DNA of 64,000 nucleotides, taken from assembly GCA_009617715.1 (NCBI GenBank), contig VTFK01000115.1:124001-188000 (forward strand), in the 5' to 3' direction. Shown in pieces: positions 1-11,176 of the stretch. Numbering within the stretch: the first letter of the stretch is position 1; every line of letters begins with the position of its first letter. This DNA comes from Plectrocnemia conspersa (lineage: Eukaryota > Arthropoda > Insecta > Trichoptera > Polycentropodidae). The notes under the pieces were generated by a model that saw only the letters and a program-made list of their open reading frames with translations, was not told the origin of the DNA and made no database searches. A program made the translations under genes and the position numbers.

Positions 1-77
1 CAGAATACTAGTGGTCAAAATAAATATTAAATGGTCAGAATAAATAAATTGTCATAATTTATATTAATTAAGTAAAA

Positions 78-204
78 TTGTTCGACGGCGTCTGTCGTTT
101 ACATCTTGACAGTTCTGACGCGCCAACGCTGAATCAACAGCTCTTGTTCGACGGCGTCTGTCGTTTACATCTTGACAGTTCTGACGCCCCAACGCCGAAT
201 CGTG
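78..204. repeat. Tandem duplication, 66-bp unit x about 1.9
   Basis: Two nearly identical copies of a unit starting TTGTTCGACGGCGTC lie head to tail, the first at 78-143 and the second from 144 to about 204. They differ at a few positions (for example GCGCC against GCCCC). The duplication lies about 490 bp upstream of the EBP2 start. No function is visible; it could be a promoter-distal duplication or a transposon fragment. Confidence 0.8.
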
Positions 205-690
205 ATAATCAAAGTGTAACATTCTAAAATAAAACAAAATTCATTTTATAACATGCTTTTTATTTATTAATAATTACAAATTTATATTTTTTTAATAATA
301 TTGTATTGATTTGTTCTCATTTCGGAATATCGTAGACATTGTCCAGCATCATCCGATCTATGACTAACTGTTCAAAAATCGAAGACGCACATGTGAGTAC
401 CACAATTGGAATGAGATAATAAAACAAGCTTCTTGCGTAAAATATGTGACTATGGCAGCAAATTACTTTGTTATTTTTATTCTGACCGAAAATTGATTTT
501 TATTCCGATCAAAATTTGATTTAAATTCTGACTACATATTTAATTACAAGTCGTTAGGCTTCCACAGTAAAGTTATATTGCTTTTACTGCTCATGGTCAC
601 ATTTTATGCTGTTAAGTTCGCCGAGCGTCTGGCAGTTCGCAGTTCGCAGTTTTAGGTTATTACTCGTGGTTCAGCGGCTCTCGCGTCAAC
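205..690. other. EBP2 upstream region and 5' UTR
   Basis: AT-rich sequence with no convincing coding frame. The last 90 bp before the EBP2 ATG are more GC-rich and contain a duplicated GCAGTTCGCAGTT motif, which fits a TATA-less promoter and short 5' UTR. The transcription start is not identifiable by eye. Confidence 0.4.
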
Positions 691-1768
691 ATGGGAAAGC
701 GCGTTCCCGAATCCGACTCCAGCTCGGAAGAATCCGACCTCGACGATTCGGATAGAGAGGTTTCATTTACTTTTGATCGCTTTTCGTAAGCATAAATGTT
801 AGGTTATTTACCGTATATTTGAAAACAGTTGCAAGATGCCTTCGAAAAAGGGCTATTGAAGCCCGGTCTCAACGTAGTGTCCGAAAGAAGCAATAAGAAG
901 TACTCCAACAACGTGGACGACATGGCTATGAAAATCAAACAAATGGAGCTGAATCTGCCTTGGATAGAAACTCTGGATCTAATAAACGATCCCGCTGTTG
1001 TCGCTCCGGAAGTAGCTAAACAATTAGAGGACACTACTCAGCGACAGCTGTTAGTACTATATTCAATTAAATTGTCAGCTTATACTTATTCGTTTTCGTT
1101 ATTGACTTATTTCGTTTTATTTCAGGAACATTAGAGCCAATAATGCCAAATTGCCAAAAATAGGTATTAACGAAGATCCGGTGTTGAACGAGTTCAAGCG
1201 CGAAAATTTATTCCACAGACAAGCCCAAGCTTCCGCGATCGAGGGTCTTCAGCGGTTACATTCGCTCGGGATCGTCACCAGAAGACCCGAGACGTATTTC
1301 GCCGAGATGGCGAAGTCCGATCACCACATGCAGAAAGTTAGACAAAATTTGATGGCCAAGCAGGCGGGACAGGCCAGAGCCGAAAAGGTGAGGCAGATCA
1401 GGCAACAGAAGAAGATGGGTAAACAAATACAGGTGCAGACTAAGCAACAGAGGGCCAGCGAGAAGAAAGCGGTGATGGGCGAAATCAAAAAGTATCGGAA
1501 AGGAGCTCGAAATCAGGACGACGGCCCGGATCCGCCCCGCAAAAATAAGAGCGCTCTGAAGCGGAACATGAAAGATAAGAAATTCGGCTTCGGCGGTAAG
1601 AAACGCGGCGGGAAAGCCAACACTAGAGATTCCACTTCTGACTTTAGCGAACTGCATAAGAAGTCAAATAAAAAAGGCGCTTTTAAGAAAATGGGGGCGC
1701 CGGCCGGCAAAGGCAAGAGGCCGGGTAAATCGAGGAGAGTCAATTTTAAGGCCAAGGGAAGAAAATGA
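691..1768 (+). CDS. Ebp2: rRNA-processing protein EBP2 (EBNA1-binding protein 2 homolog)
   Basis: Nucleolar protein needed for 27S pre-rRNA processing and 60S subunit assembly (known for the family). Three exons: 691-759, 829-1049 and 1126-1768, giving 310 aa, close to the usual ~300. The phases chain exactly: exon 1 ends on a full codon, and exon 2 ends with CT, completed by G of exon 3. The N-terminus is acidic and serine-rich (SDSSSEESDLDDSD). The middle holds the family-typical stretch FHRQAQASAIEGLQRLHSLG, followed by RPETYFAEMAKSDHHMQKVR. The C-terminal third is a Lys/Arg/Gly-rich tail expected of a nucleolar RNA-binding protein. The start is the first ATG of the acidic exon. An AATAAA lies about 50 bp after the stop. 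The two introns are 69 and 76 bp. Identity is secure from the core motif. Confidence 0.95.
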
Positions 1769-1924
1769 ATAAATTATTAGTATGATTATTTTTTGTATTT
1801 TGTAAATATTTTTTTGTAAATAAACTTTTAATTTACCATTTTCTAAACGAGTGTTATACTGTAAATATAATACATGTCATTTTATGAAATACTATGAATA
1901 TTAGTGAAATGGAAATATTAAAAA

Positions 1925-1990
1925 AACGACCACTGACTGGGCAACTTTTGCGTCCCCGTCCCCCCCAGGAAAATCTGAAATGACCTTAGC
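1925..1990 (-). repeat. Repeat family A copy (G-tract repeat)
   Basis: Read on the minus strand this matches the family at about 15406, 15956, 16750, 17130 and 29085: a GGGACGTCATTTCAGA-like start, a poly-G tract, AAAAGTTGxCCAGTCAGTGG, then a T-rich stretch. Here the G-tract is interrupted (a C7 run on the plus strand). It is a short dispersed non-coding repeat. Confidence 0.65.
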
Positions 1991-4649
1991 TGATTTTGTT
2001 TGCGATAGATGAAACTTATTTTTATTAAAAATTAGTTTGTTTTTTCATTTACACTTTTTTGGAAACTTGAAAGAATCGACTAATAAAAAATAATTTTATT
2101 TTTAAATTAAAAATAACATTAAAGAAAAAGCAAAAATTTTAATTAAAAAAAAGTATACTTATTTATCATAATTTCAGATTTTAATATTTATATTTTCATG
2201 TAAAAATTGTGCTGTTTCATAATTAAATTTTGAGAAGCTGACATTGTCCTTTATTAACCAAAACTGGTTTCAAGATTATCTGCCTAAAAGCAAATACTGG
2301 AAATTTATTGAAACAATATTCATATGATTGCAAATACACCAAATAACACAGGACCGATGTTTGGGGAAGAAACACCCGCACTCGCATCCGAGCTTTAAAT
2401 GTATTTATGTTGCAATGCGTTTTTGGCTGCTTTCGTAACCGTTAGGGCCAAACGCAGGGAAATGTTCATAACCATTGGTTTCTGAGCGTGGCGCAAATAT
2501 TCCTAAAAGTTCAGAAAATCAACTATTTAATTATTTTATGTCTTTAAGTTATTTAAATTTTATATTGAGTTATTTGATATCAACTATTTATATTTATTAT
2601 AATAAATCTAAAAAATATTCTCTTTCTGAATTTTCTGTACTGCATCAATAATGAAAATATATCACAGCGGCGCATTCCGCGATATAAATGAACGTTAATT
2701 TGAGTTAAGATAGAGACCAGATTTGTAAGAGTGTTTATAAGAATAAATCGATATTAATTTCTAGTAAAAACGTCGGAATCCAACTCGGCGATCGTGAGAC
2801 AAAACTGGTACTAAAATATACACGAGAAAACAATAAATATCGAAAGAATTTAAAACAAGTTTTTTATTACCGTTTTAATGAACTTTCATATCAACCGAAG
2901 AATGTGTATTTGTTATGTTTCGAAATGAATTTTTTAACCCGTTTACTGCACCTGCCCGAAAACGAGCATTCTACGGCAGTTGCGGCCCTGCGCCCGTCGC
3001 CGCTCATTCCTGTTTTATTATTCCACTTCATAATGAACCCTTCGTTTGTGAGTTATTATTCTATTTCTTCGCTATCGACAAAGAATACTACTTTATTTAG
3101 CATACTACTTTATTTACCGCTCATTTTAAATCTATATACTTAAACGGTAATTTCGTTCGAACTACCGACGCTGTGAAACTATGTCACAAGCTTAGATGTT
3201 TGCTGTTAAATTAACTTCTACATTAAAATATTTCTTTAAACAAGTTTCCGAGGGTTAATAATCTGATTCCTCTATTATATTCATTTCTCGAGTAGATTTT
3301 TTTTATAAATACAAGGTATAGTTTTGTTCATCAAAGTATGCACCTTTATTGTCAACATACTTTTGCTATTTCAGCGATAGCTTGTTTGTCCGGTAGTATA
3401 AAAGCCTGGTAATCGAGAGTCAATGAAATCTTATCTTAAATACGTAAATAGTCAACTTTACAGGAGATGAAAAATAAATTTACAAATTCATATACGTTCA
3501 TTTTTGGATTTTTATAGTATGATATTTCACAATTTATTCATCAGAAAGTTTTTTCATACTTAACTAGGTAGTATATAACACGATATTGGATTTTGGCAAG
3601 AATGAACATTTTCAATTGTGGAATAACGTAAGTTATGATGTTGTAACGTTGTCCCATTGTATGACAGCAACTACCTGTGGATCATTTATAACGTTTGTCG
3701 AAAACTTATCTACTAATACATCATTTTAAAACTAAATATAATAGCGGTATTTTAAAAAGATTTAATAAAAGAAAGTACTAAAAATTTTTAAAAACGATAT
3801 TTTTTTGAAAACAACGAATTAGAAATCAAAAACGTTACATTTTTTTATATTAAATAATTTTTTATTTCCCGCTAGATATTTTGCCAATTCTAGTTTAGCA
3901 GAATCACTCATATAACGTCATTCAATCAAAATCTCAATTCAAACTTTCACGTTATTCGCGTCTCATATTCAATTGTGTAATATAAATAAAGGGTAACCAG
4001 CAAGAACGATAACACAATCGACTGACACTGAACGGACCACCACGGTAAGCCCTCGTAATATACAGAGAAAAAAACGAGTTGTTGGACCTAAACAATGCAT
4101 TAAAGCACGTCGTTATTATCATACTATTTTGTGCAAATGATTGATTGCGCAAAGTATTCGCCACCGGGCGACAGAAAAAATATCGTTAATATTCAACGCT
4201 TGCATTATTTGACCATCGAAATGTGTTCTTCTAAAAAATTTTACTCTTTAAAGGCGTGGACATATGTTGGCCGAATATACGAGCGCAACAATTGGTTGAA
4301 TGCTCTCTGTATGGTTGTGATTCACAGGAGACCTACCCAACCTACGGTACAAAAGGGCCGACAGAGTGGCGAATGACGGAACTATGAGACAGACGGCAGA
4401 ACGGCACACAAGAGACACCTACCTAGACGATCAATCACGACCACACACTGCAGACCATCAGCTTACATGAGACAAACGGCGACGAGCAACAAGAGACGTC
4501 AGATGACCATTATTATGATCAGACGACCAGACATTATTTCTCCGCCAACTTTTCCACCAGTGCTCGAAGAAAACTTATACACTTCTACAATAGTTTATTA
4601 CGGTATATGTAATACTAAACAAATTGTTACCAGCTTTCCGGCTTCGAAG

Positions 4650-4960
4650 TCACACCCCTATATTTAATTTATCTTTAATTGCCGGTTGAAATTTCGAGCT
4701 TAACTCAGAATTGATATTTTCAAATTGTTTTACCAAACATTTTAAAACTTCTTCGGTTGTCAATAATGTAACCTCACCTTTATTGGCTGTTTAGTCTTCA
4801 GTGCCAATTCAGGCAATAATTAAATACTCTTCGTTCCACAGATCACTGAAATTTAGGTCACTTAGTACATTTTTAACTTGTTGCTTAATTTGTAAAAAGC
4901 GATCTAGTTCCTTGATCTTGTGTTCCATCTGGTCTTCATGTCAAAAATGAGGTTCAAATA
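4650..4960 (-). pseudogene. hAT-family transposase relic
   Basis: On the minus strand two short coding-like stretches appear in different frames: one with FDMKTRWN, resembling the TRWNS motif of hAT transposases, and one with GEVTLLTTEEVLKCLVKQFE and SSKFQPAIKD, resembling the region before the hAT dimerisation domain. Stops and frame changes interrupt it. No ends were found. The call rests on motif resemblance only. Confidence 0.45.
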
Positions 4961-6826
4961 CATGCTTACTTATGTAAAAGGTTATTTCGTACGGGAGAAT
5001 ATTTGAAAATATTCACAATTTTACCAATGCCTTTTATCGTTCGTTATTCGTATAAATTTAATTTTATATATTGAAAAATGCTTTATAAAATTTCTCGAGA
5101 AATGAGAATTTTCGATTTGGCGTTTTTAATGCTAGAGTATATAATTCTCGAGAAAAAATACTATCTATCACTATTACATTTACTGAAGAGCAAACATCAA
5201 AACATATATTTAAAATTTTTCACATACTTCCAAACATTAAATAGCAATTATTTTAATAATATTCTAAATAAAAACACCGTTCATATAAAACGTGACATTC
5301 ATAAATGAATTATACAATCAGCTTCGTCCCATAACAGATGGACGATTGAGTAAAGCGAGACTTGTTAGTAACTCATTTACTTGACAAAACATAATTAAAT
5401 TGAAGACTATATTTTAATAGTAGTGATCGTGCACAGCAACCTCACTTAGGTAAAGAAATGTAATAAAACAATTATCGTTATGAAAAAAAATCAAAAATCG
5501 TTTCATAAAATTTTTTATATGATTTGCACATTGATGTTATTTTATCTTGTAGAGCTAAATATCTTAAAACAGAAAATCTGCTAAAGCTGCGAAAACTCCA
5601 TATGGTGTGCTCTTGTCATAAAATTTGCATAGCTTCTTATTAAATATCCATTAAAAACAAGACGCTGTAAGTCCCCTGTAGTAATACTAAGTAGTTCCTT
5701 TAATTGGATCTTTGTTCCGGGAAGATTGCAAACCAAATTCTATATTTCTTAATAATGATGTAGCTAAATTAGTTATTTATCACAAACGGTAAATAAAGAG
5801 ATATATTGAAACAAAGTTTACAGCTACTTTGAAGCAAGTTCAAAGACGGATCAGACTGGCGAACTAATTTAGCAAAAATATTTTCTAGATCAATTTTTAA
5901 GAAAAAAAAATGATCGAAATCTTATAACTGTGGTAGTTAATGCGTTGACAAAATTTGGTTAAATATTATAATCCAACATATTACAGATAATCTTTATTAC
6001 GGAGGCGAGTTTTGGGGTCTCCTGATCGTAGTCGAATAAATTGCTTTAAATTTTATGTGAGTTATGGCGCAATATAATACTGCGCAATAGAATGTCTTAG
6101 AACTGTGAATCTCACAAAACGATTTGTGCGTATGTTATGTTGTTTTTCAAATAAGGTTTTATTATATATTATGAAAGCAAATCTATTTAACAATTTAATT
6201 TAAATAAAAATTTAAATAATATATTTAAATAAAAATTAGTTGTAGAACAATGGTTAATATAAGATATTTTATTATACAAATATATTGTAAACACAGCCAA
6301 CGACGTAATTATCGAGCGGGCAAGGACAACGACTGGAAGAAAATTATATCGAATCATGCACGCCTTCTAAGGAAGGATGAGAGCAATCATTCGAACCGTA
6401 ATTGCACTGTGACTTTGAACTCGAATCCGTGCGTGCATATCGAAGGGTTTGGTGACATTGATCGTATGCTTTCGCTCGATTCTTTTTTTTAAAAAAAGGC
6501 AATGAGAGTATATTAAATCTGTGCGCCGCAAGTACATGGAACTGAACATTTAGAATATGTAGGTCAATATTTTATTGGTTCAATTGAGAGTGTCCCCGTT
6601 TTAAATAAAACGTATAAATCATTTTCGGAAGCAGTTTCTCCGGCAGTATGCCAAAAGGTTGCGAATCGGACGTCTCGAATTGCCGTTGTCGAAACACGTA
6701 TCATAGCTAAAAAGAAATGAAGCTTGTAATTTTCAATTATCAGCTAACAATTCTGTGTAAGGTAAATCGATTTTATCGTGATTTTATCATCTAAGCTATT
6801 TTGAACATTCCGTAATTTCCATTCGC

Positions 6827-6833
6827 TATAAAA
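6827..6833 (+). promoter_or_regulatory. TATA box of the six-cysteine prohormone gene
   Basis: TATAAAA lies 64 bp upstream of the inferred ATG at 6897. This predicts a transcription start near 6855-6860 and a 5' UTR of only about 40 nt. A focused TATA promoter suits a tightly regulated tissue-specific gene such as a hormone (inference). Confidence 0.6.
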
Positions 6834-6896
6834 CGGGGGTTAGCCGATGCGAATACTTTAGTAGTATACAAACGGTGGTGCGGTATTCGCTCTAAA

Positions 6897-7435
6897 ATGA
6901 ATTTTACCATCGTACGTATTCGCGATTCGTAAGATTCACTACAACAATGCCGCTTCATCGTGCACGTATAATATAAGATGTTTTCTCCGCAGAGCGTGAT
7001 GATGTGCTCCGCATTAGCAGCGACGATCTTGGCGCAGCACCCGGATTATTCGAACTGTTCCTTGGATCACATTCGAACGCTCATTTACGAGAGTTGTTCC
7101 CAGTCAGACAGAGAGAGGAGACATTTACATCAATATACGGGGACCGATAACAAGGGTGAGCCTCTCGTTCGTTGTCCTAGTGTCTGTTAATTTTTATTCA
7201 TCGTTGAAACGCGTATATTATAGAAGACTTGAAGATTGTCTCCACTCACCGATTCGATATGAGAGTTAAGCTTCCCGTCATTCCCGAAGACAGGATACCG
7301 GCCGGCACCACTCTGGTAGTCAAACGAAGGAACAGACACAGCAAAAGAAATATCCATAAATCAGACTACTATTATTTCGAATATTGTTGCAAGCAAAATA
7401 ATAAATGTAAAAATTTGTATTGTCCGTTGTTTTAA
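6897..7435 (+). CDS. Secreted six-cysteine prohormone, insulin/relaxin-like architecture (unassigned)
   Basis: Three exons: 6897-6911, 6993-7155 and 7224-7435, total 129 aa. The tiny first exon (MNFTI) joins in phase 0 to SVMMCSALAATILAQ, forming a clean signal peptide (about residues 1-20). A segment with Cys27 and Cys40 follows (HIRTLIYESC resembles an insulin B-chain helix). Then come about 60 residues without cysteine, a basic convertase-type site ending in Lys100-Arg101, and a 28-residue C-terminal peptide with a vicinal pair: Cys114, Cys115, Cys121, Cys126. The second intron is phase 1 and falls in the linker (codon 60), where insulin-family genes characteristically have one. Against this, spacings are C-x12-C and CC-x5-C-x4-C instead of C-x11-C and CC-x3-C-x8-C. 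It could be a divergent insulin-like peptide or an unrelated cysteine-rich neuropeptide. Gene structure is well supported; family is not. Confidence 0.7.
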
Positions 7436-7791
7436 TTTTTATGTTTTCAATTTTGTAATTTTCGTACGATCTCAATAATTTTAATGTATAATAATTTAAC
7501 CGTAAACAGTATTTTTAAGAGATAACTTTTATTATGTAATAAGCCTAGTGATCTATGTAAAAGTATTATAGTGTAATAGTGTACTTTTTGTGTATAAAGT
7601 GACACATAAATATTTTATCTACGTGATTCGAACGGAGCGGGAGTTGTATGTATTTTTTATGCATTTAATGAAGTTTTAAACGTGTACATATATTATTTAT
7701 ATTTAAAATATTAATTAGCATAAGTGAATGTTTATTTAATATTTTTTATACGCAAAGAAATAAATTCACAATAAAAAAAAAGTATTCCGTG
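7436..7791. other. Convergent 3' UTR/intergenic
   Basis: AT-rich spacer between the prohormone stop (7435) and the mitochondrial TrpRS stop (7792, minus strand). Several AATAAA-like motifs occur on both strands. No other feature seen. Confidence 0.5.
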
Positions 7792-9319
7792 TTACTTTTT
7801 AGGTATACCTAGTCCTACTTTTGAAGACATTTGTTGCATTGTAACAGCGGCTATCTCTTTTGCAGCGTCGGAACCTTTATGCAACACGTCTATCAAGTAC
7901 TCCGGTTTCGATAAGAGATAATCCATTTTTTCTTTGATCGGTTTTAAATATTCACAGACGGCATCGGCGACGATGCGTTTATACCTAAATCGAAAAAATA
8001 AATTCAACACTTACAGTCGAAAAATTGGCATAATAGATTAAAACTTACATTTCCATATTAATTCCTTGGCTCTCGTTGCATATTTGTTGGGGAATTTTAT
8101 TAGTAATCATGCAATGTATGTTGATCATGTTGGCGACGCTCGGACGCGTCTTCGGATCGTACGTTACCTTCGAAAATATTAATTGCAATCAATTATTTTT
8201 TTTATTAATTGCAATAAATTATATTATACGCACTTCAGGCGTGAAGTCCGTTATAGCCTTCTTGAATTTGTTTTTTATCACGTCCGTACTGTCTGCCAGA
8301 AATATTGTCGATTTTCTATCGAGATCCGATTTGGACATTTTTTTATCGGGGTTTCTCAAACTTTTAATTCTAGAACACGTTTCATCTTAAAAAATTACAC
8401 AAAATCATATCATATTATACGATTATTGATTCTGGTCGCGAATAAAATCTGTACCTGCTATAATCGCACTCGGCGTAGGGAATATTTTGCCGAATTTATG
8501 ATTGACAGTTTTGACAATCTGCTGTGCCATTTGTAAGTGCTGAATTTGGTCTTGTCCTACAGGCACGTGAGTAGCTTTGTACAAGAGTATATCGGCCGCT
8601 TGGAGGATCGGATAAATGTACAGTCCGAGCGGTACTTCTTTGAGTGTTTCTGATTTTTCCTTATATTGGGGTAAGTGTGCGAGTCTGGCTCGAATATCGT
8701 TAATTTAAAGATACAAATGAGAAAATTTATTGATATAATAAAATAAATACCTCGCCATGGTAGTATAACAGCCTAGGATCCAACACAATTCACTATGTTG
8801 CGGAACGCTCGATTGTAAAAATAATAGTGATTTTTCAGGATCGATTCCGCACGCGATCAAAGTAGCGGTCATTTCTAATATATTTTTTTGTAATAATGAC
8901 GGATCCTACGACGGAAATATCAATATATAATAAATATTTTTAAATAATAAAAATTAGATACATACATGCGATAATGTTATCGAATGCAAATCTACGATGG
9001 ATAGCATTATATCTTCGTTTCGATTTTGTAAATCGACCCAGTGTTTGATCGCACCCAAGTAATTGCCGATGTGTATAGAGCCCGTGGGCTGAATACCTGA
9101 AAATATTCGCTTGGGCCAGACTTCTTTTTCTGCCGTCGTCTGAAAATACATTTCATAGAGTATAACTAAAAAATATGACAATTTAATTGTTAAATTTCAA
9201 ACTAATATATAAAATACTCAGAAATTTGATATGTCGTGAGATAAGATATATACTTTTATTGAATAGTTCCGGTATACAAAGCTGCATGAGCGATTTAATC
9301 GTGCGTAGCGGTTCCACAT
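7792..9319 (-). CDS. WARS2: Tryptophanyl-tRNA synthetase, mitochondrial
   Basis: Class I aminoacyl-tRNA synthetase charging mitochondrial tRNA-Trp. Seven exons (minus strand order): 9319-9254, 9139-8966, 8905-8751, 8684-8455, 8385-8234, 8167-8049, 7984-7792, totalling 362 aa, about the size of human WARS2. All joins keep frame. Exon 1 encodes [20 protein letters not shown], Arg-rich and free of acidic residues, a good mitochondrial presequence. The HIGH-type motif is HIGN at residues 45-48 (after [11 protein letters not shown]) and KMSKS is at 224-228. Other family landmarks are [26 protein letters not shown] and [14 protein letters not shown]. An alternative upstream ATG in another frame of exon 1 was rejected because it joins exon 2 out of frame. 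Confidence 0.96.
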
Positions 9320-10212
9320 CATGATTTTCTTCATTTTCAAATAACTCAAATGTGAGGTTAGTTTCTCGAAACGTCAAATTCGATTATTTTCTCATTATGG
9401 CAACACTAAATTGACAGTCGACAATATTTGTATTGCAAATAAATAGTGATAGCAAAATTAAGAATTTTGAACGGAAAAAATAATAAAACGTAATTATAGA
9501 TAGTTCATTATTATTAGATTAGAAAACATAAATTCAACGTATTTAAACATAATAAAAGCTTTCATGAAATTATTTCGCTGCAAAAACCAGCATTTATTTT
9601 AAATCTATGTATAAAAATCCAAATACTAAGGTGACTTAATTTATAAAATACCAATGGAGGACACTAAAAATAAAAAGACTATATTGGAAATTTTTGTTCG
9701 AGGAGGATAAATGAGGACATATTGCTGCGGGAATAACCACAGCCGGTCCGATCACATAGTTAAGTGTTACCACGTGACTGTACTAATAATTAAATAAAAT
9801 ACTACTGCAGCGGCTCAATTTATGACTAATTGTCACCCGTCACCTCATGTCGCCAAAATGTCATTTCGGAAATTTTAAATTTTTGTTTTAAGGCCATCTC
9901 GGAAATTTTTGTTCGAGGAGTGCAAATTGCTGTGGGGAGCTGTAAAAAGACCATTTCAGAACTTTTTCTTCAAGAAGGGCAAAAGGGGGACAAAATTTTT
10001 GTGTTTTGGATTCAGACCTTAGGACTGACCAGTCCGTGTATCCCTACACGCAACACACTAGATAACAGAGCGTTCCCACTGTGACGGTGGTGGCACGATT
10101 TTATTGTTTTCAACGTGGATTTTTTACTTCTGAGAAGTGATAACGGTTTTTTGCGCTCTCATATTGGTCAAAATTCGGTTTAAATATTCTTCATTCGATT
10201 CTGATATGAAAC
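9320..10212. other. Intergenic patchwork of repeats
   Basis: No gene seen. About 9795-9860 carries a repeat-D fragment (GCGGCTCAAT followed by ATTGTCACCCGTCACC). About 9870-9990 has a duplicated TCGGAAATTTTTGTTCGAGG motif. About 10075-10200 is a repeat-B copy (GGCACGATTTTATTG then TTCTGAGAAGTGATAA). A short open frame at 9830-10084 runs through these repeats and is not taken as a gene. Confidence 0.5.
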
Positions 10213-10442
10213 TGTGGTGTTTTTATTTGGATATCGGTGTCCGGGAAGCGGTGTTAGAAGTCCGGGTCTTGATTTTTATATAGTGGTTTTGGCGAATCTT
10301 GATCCTGGTCCGGAAAGTAGCGTGATCGACAAGTCCGCGGCGTTCGAGCCGTTCTGGCGAAGTGCCGTCTGGGATTTTTAGCCCCGTATTTATATGATAC
10401 GGGATTGAGTTTTCGAGCAATAAATCGTTACAGATCACCACA
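10213..10442. mobile_element. Candidate solo LTR, 230 bp
   Basis: The segment begins TGTGGTG and ends CACCACA, a 7-bp inverted terminal match with the TG...CA ends of LTRs. An AATAAA at about 10420 lies some 18 bp before the right end. Base composition is more GC-rich than its surroundings. No matching 4-6 bp target duplication is visible (GAAAC on the left, AAGGT on the right) and no second LTR or pol gene is nearby. A minus-strand open frame across it looks incidental. Confidence 0.45.
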
Positions 10443-10584
10443 AAGGTTAAAGTGTATTTTAACTGAATTTTAGTAAATTTCCCATCCCGGGTTTTTAAAT
10501 ATATTATTAATTAATATGAATTCAAAGTGGTTACGTATTATATTATTTTTGCAATTTAACAGTGTATAAAGCCTTCTTGGTAGT

Positions 10585-10830
10585 AATTCGAATATGGTTT
10601 GCCAAACGGATGGTGACGGGTGGCAATTAGACACAGATTGGGCAGCTGCGATGTTGTTTATTAAAGTATATAATAGCTACATTTTAAGACAATGTAAAAA
10701 TGATAGACACGGCACCGCCAAAATCGAATTTCGCCAAAAAATATTATGCCTTTTACCGCCATCATGCCAGTGGTACCAGAGTGCCACCAAGTTTTGCCCA
10801 TATTGAAAGAATAAATAAATATATATAAAA
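10585..10830 (-). repeat. Repeat family D copy
   Basis: Matches, in reverse, the units at about 24845-25035 and 25050-25270: GATGGTGACGGGTGGCAATT at one end and GTGCCACCAAGTTTTGCCCA at the other. Fragments of the same family occur at about 9795, 20380-20440, 23360 and 24520. A short non-autonomous element is likely; its ends and class are not clear. Confidence 0.65.
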
Positions 10831-11140
10831 AGACCTCTACAAAGCTATTGGAGATTACTAAATTTCCCCTTTGACGAAATTGAATTATTCTCTCTTTTCT
10901 TTAATTTCAGTCCTGTTATTTTCAGAATTTCTTTATTTCTTCCTTTATTTGCATTGAAATCACCTATAATCATCGAATCTAAAAGTAAATGGCTAAGAAG
11001 CCAATTATCGTTTGCAACATTTGAAGCATAACTACGCAATTGATTAAAACGCAGTCATAAATGACTAAATTATTGGTAGCTTTATTTATTTCTATAAGGC
11101 ATGGTCAAATTTTAGACAGTTAGGACCGTGCATCGTGTCC
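10831..11140. other. RpL24 upstream region
   Basis: AT-rich. A minus-strand open frame (11039-10845) contains SMIIGDFNANK, faintly like the GDFNA motif of LINE endonucleases, but the flanking residues do not support it. Nothing firm is annotated. Confidence 0.3.
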
Positions 11141-11158
11141 CCCGCTTCCCCTCTCTTT
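11141..11158 (+). promoter_or_regulatory. TOP-like pyrimidine tract at the RpL24 transcription start
   Basis: A C/T-rich run (CCCGCTTCCCCTCTCTTT) lies about 20-35 bp upstream of the RpL24 ATG. Ribosomal protein mRNAs usually start with such a 5' terminal oligopyrimidine, which links translation to TOR signalling (family knowledge). The exact start base is not determined. Confidence 0.6.
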
Positions 11159-11176
11159 TGTATCGCAGCCGTCAAG

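Larger units (their letters stand above)
1769..6826. other. Intergenic region, no gene recognised
   Basis: About 5 kb of AT-rich sequence with many stops in all frames. It contains a reversed repeat-A copy (1925-1990) and a hAT transposase relic (about 4650-4960). A conspicuously GC-richer block lies at about 4320-4510. Another GC-rich patch at 2940-3010 has a short open frame with no recognisable family. Short open frames at 4131-4376 and 6250-6492 look like chance. Confidence 0.5.

Noticed and set aside
1256..1755. Long minus-strand open frames opposite EBP2
   Set aside because: They are antisense shadows of the Lys/Arg-rich EBP2 coding exon.
9183..9377. Minus-strand frame beginning MTFRETNLTFELFENEE as the TrpRS N-terminus
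   Set aside because: Spliced at the only good donor (before 9253) it enters exon 2 out of frame. The alternative frame from the ATG at 9319 joins in phase 0 and gives a mitochondrial presequence.
10223..10441. 72-aa minus-strand open frame
   Set aside because: Lies across the candidate solo LTR, has no family resemblance and no splice context.
10845..11039. GDFNAN-containing frame as a LINE endonuclease remnant
   Set aside because: Only one short motif matches; surrounding residues do not follow the endonuclease pattern.
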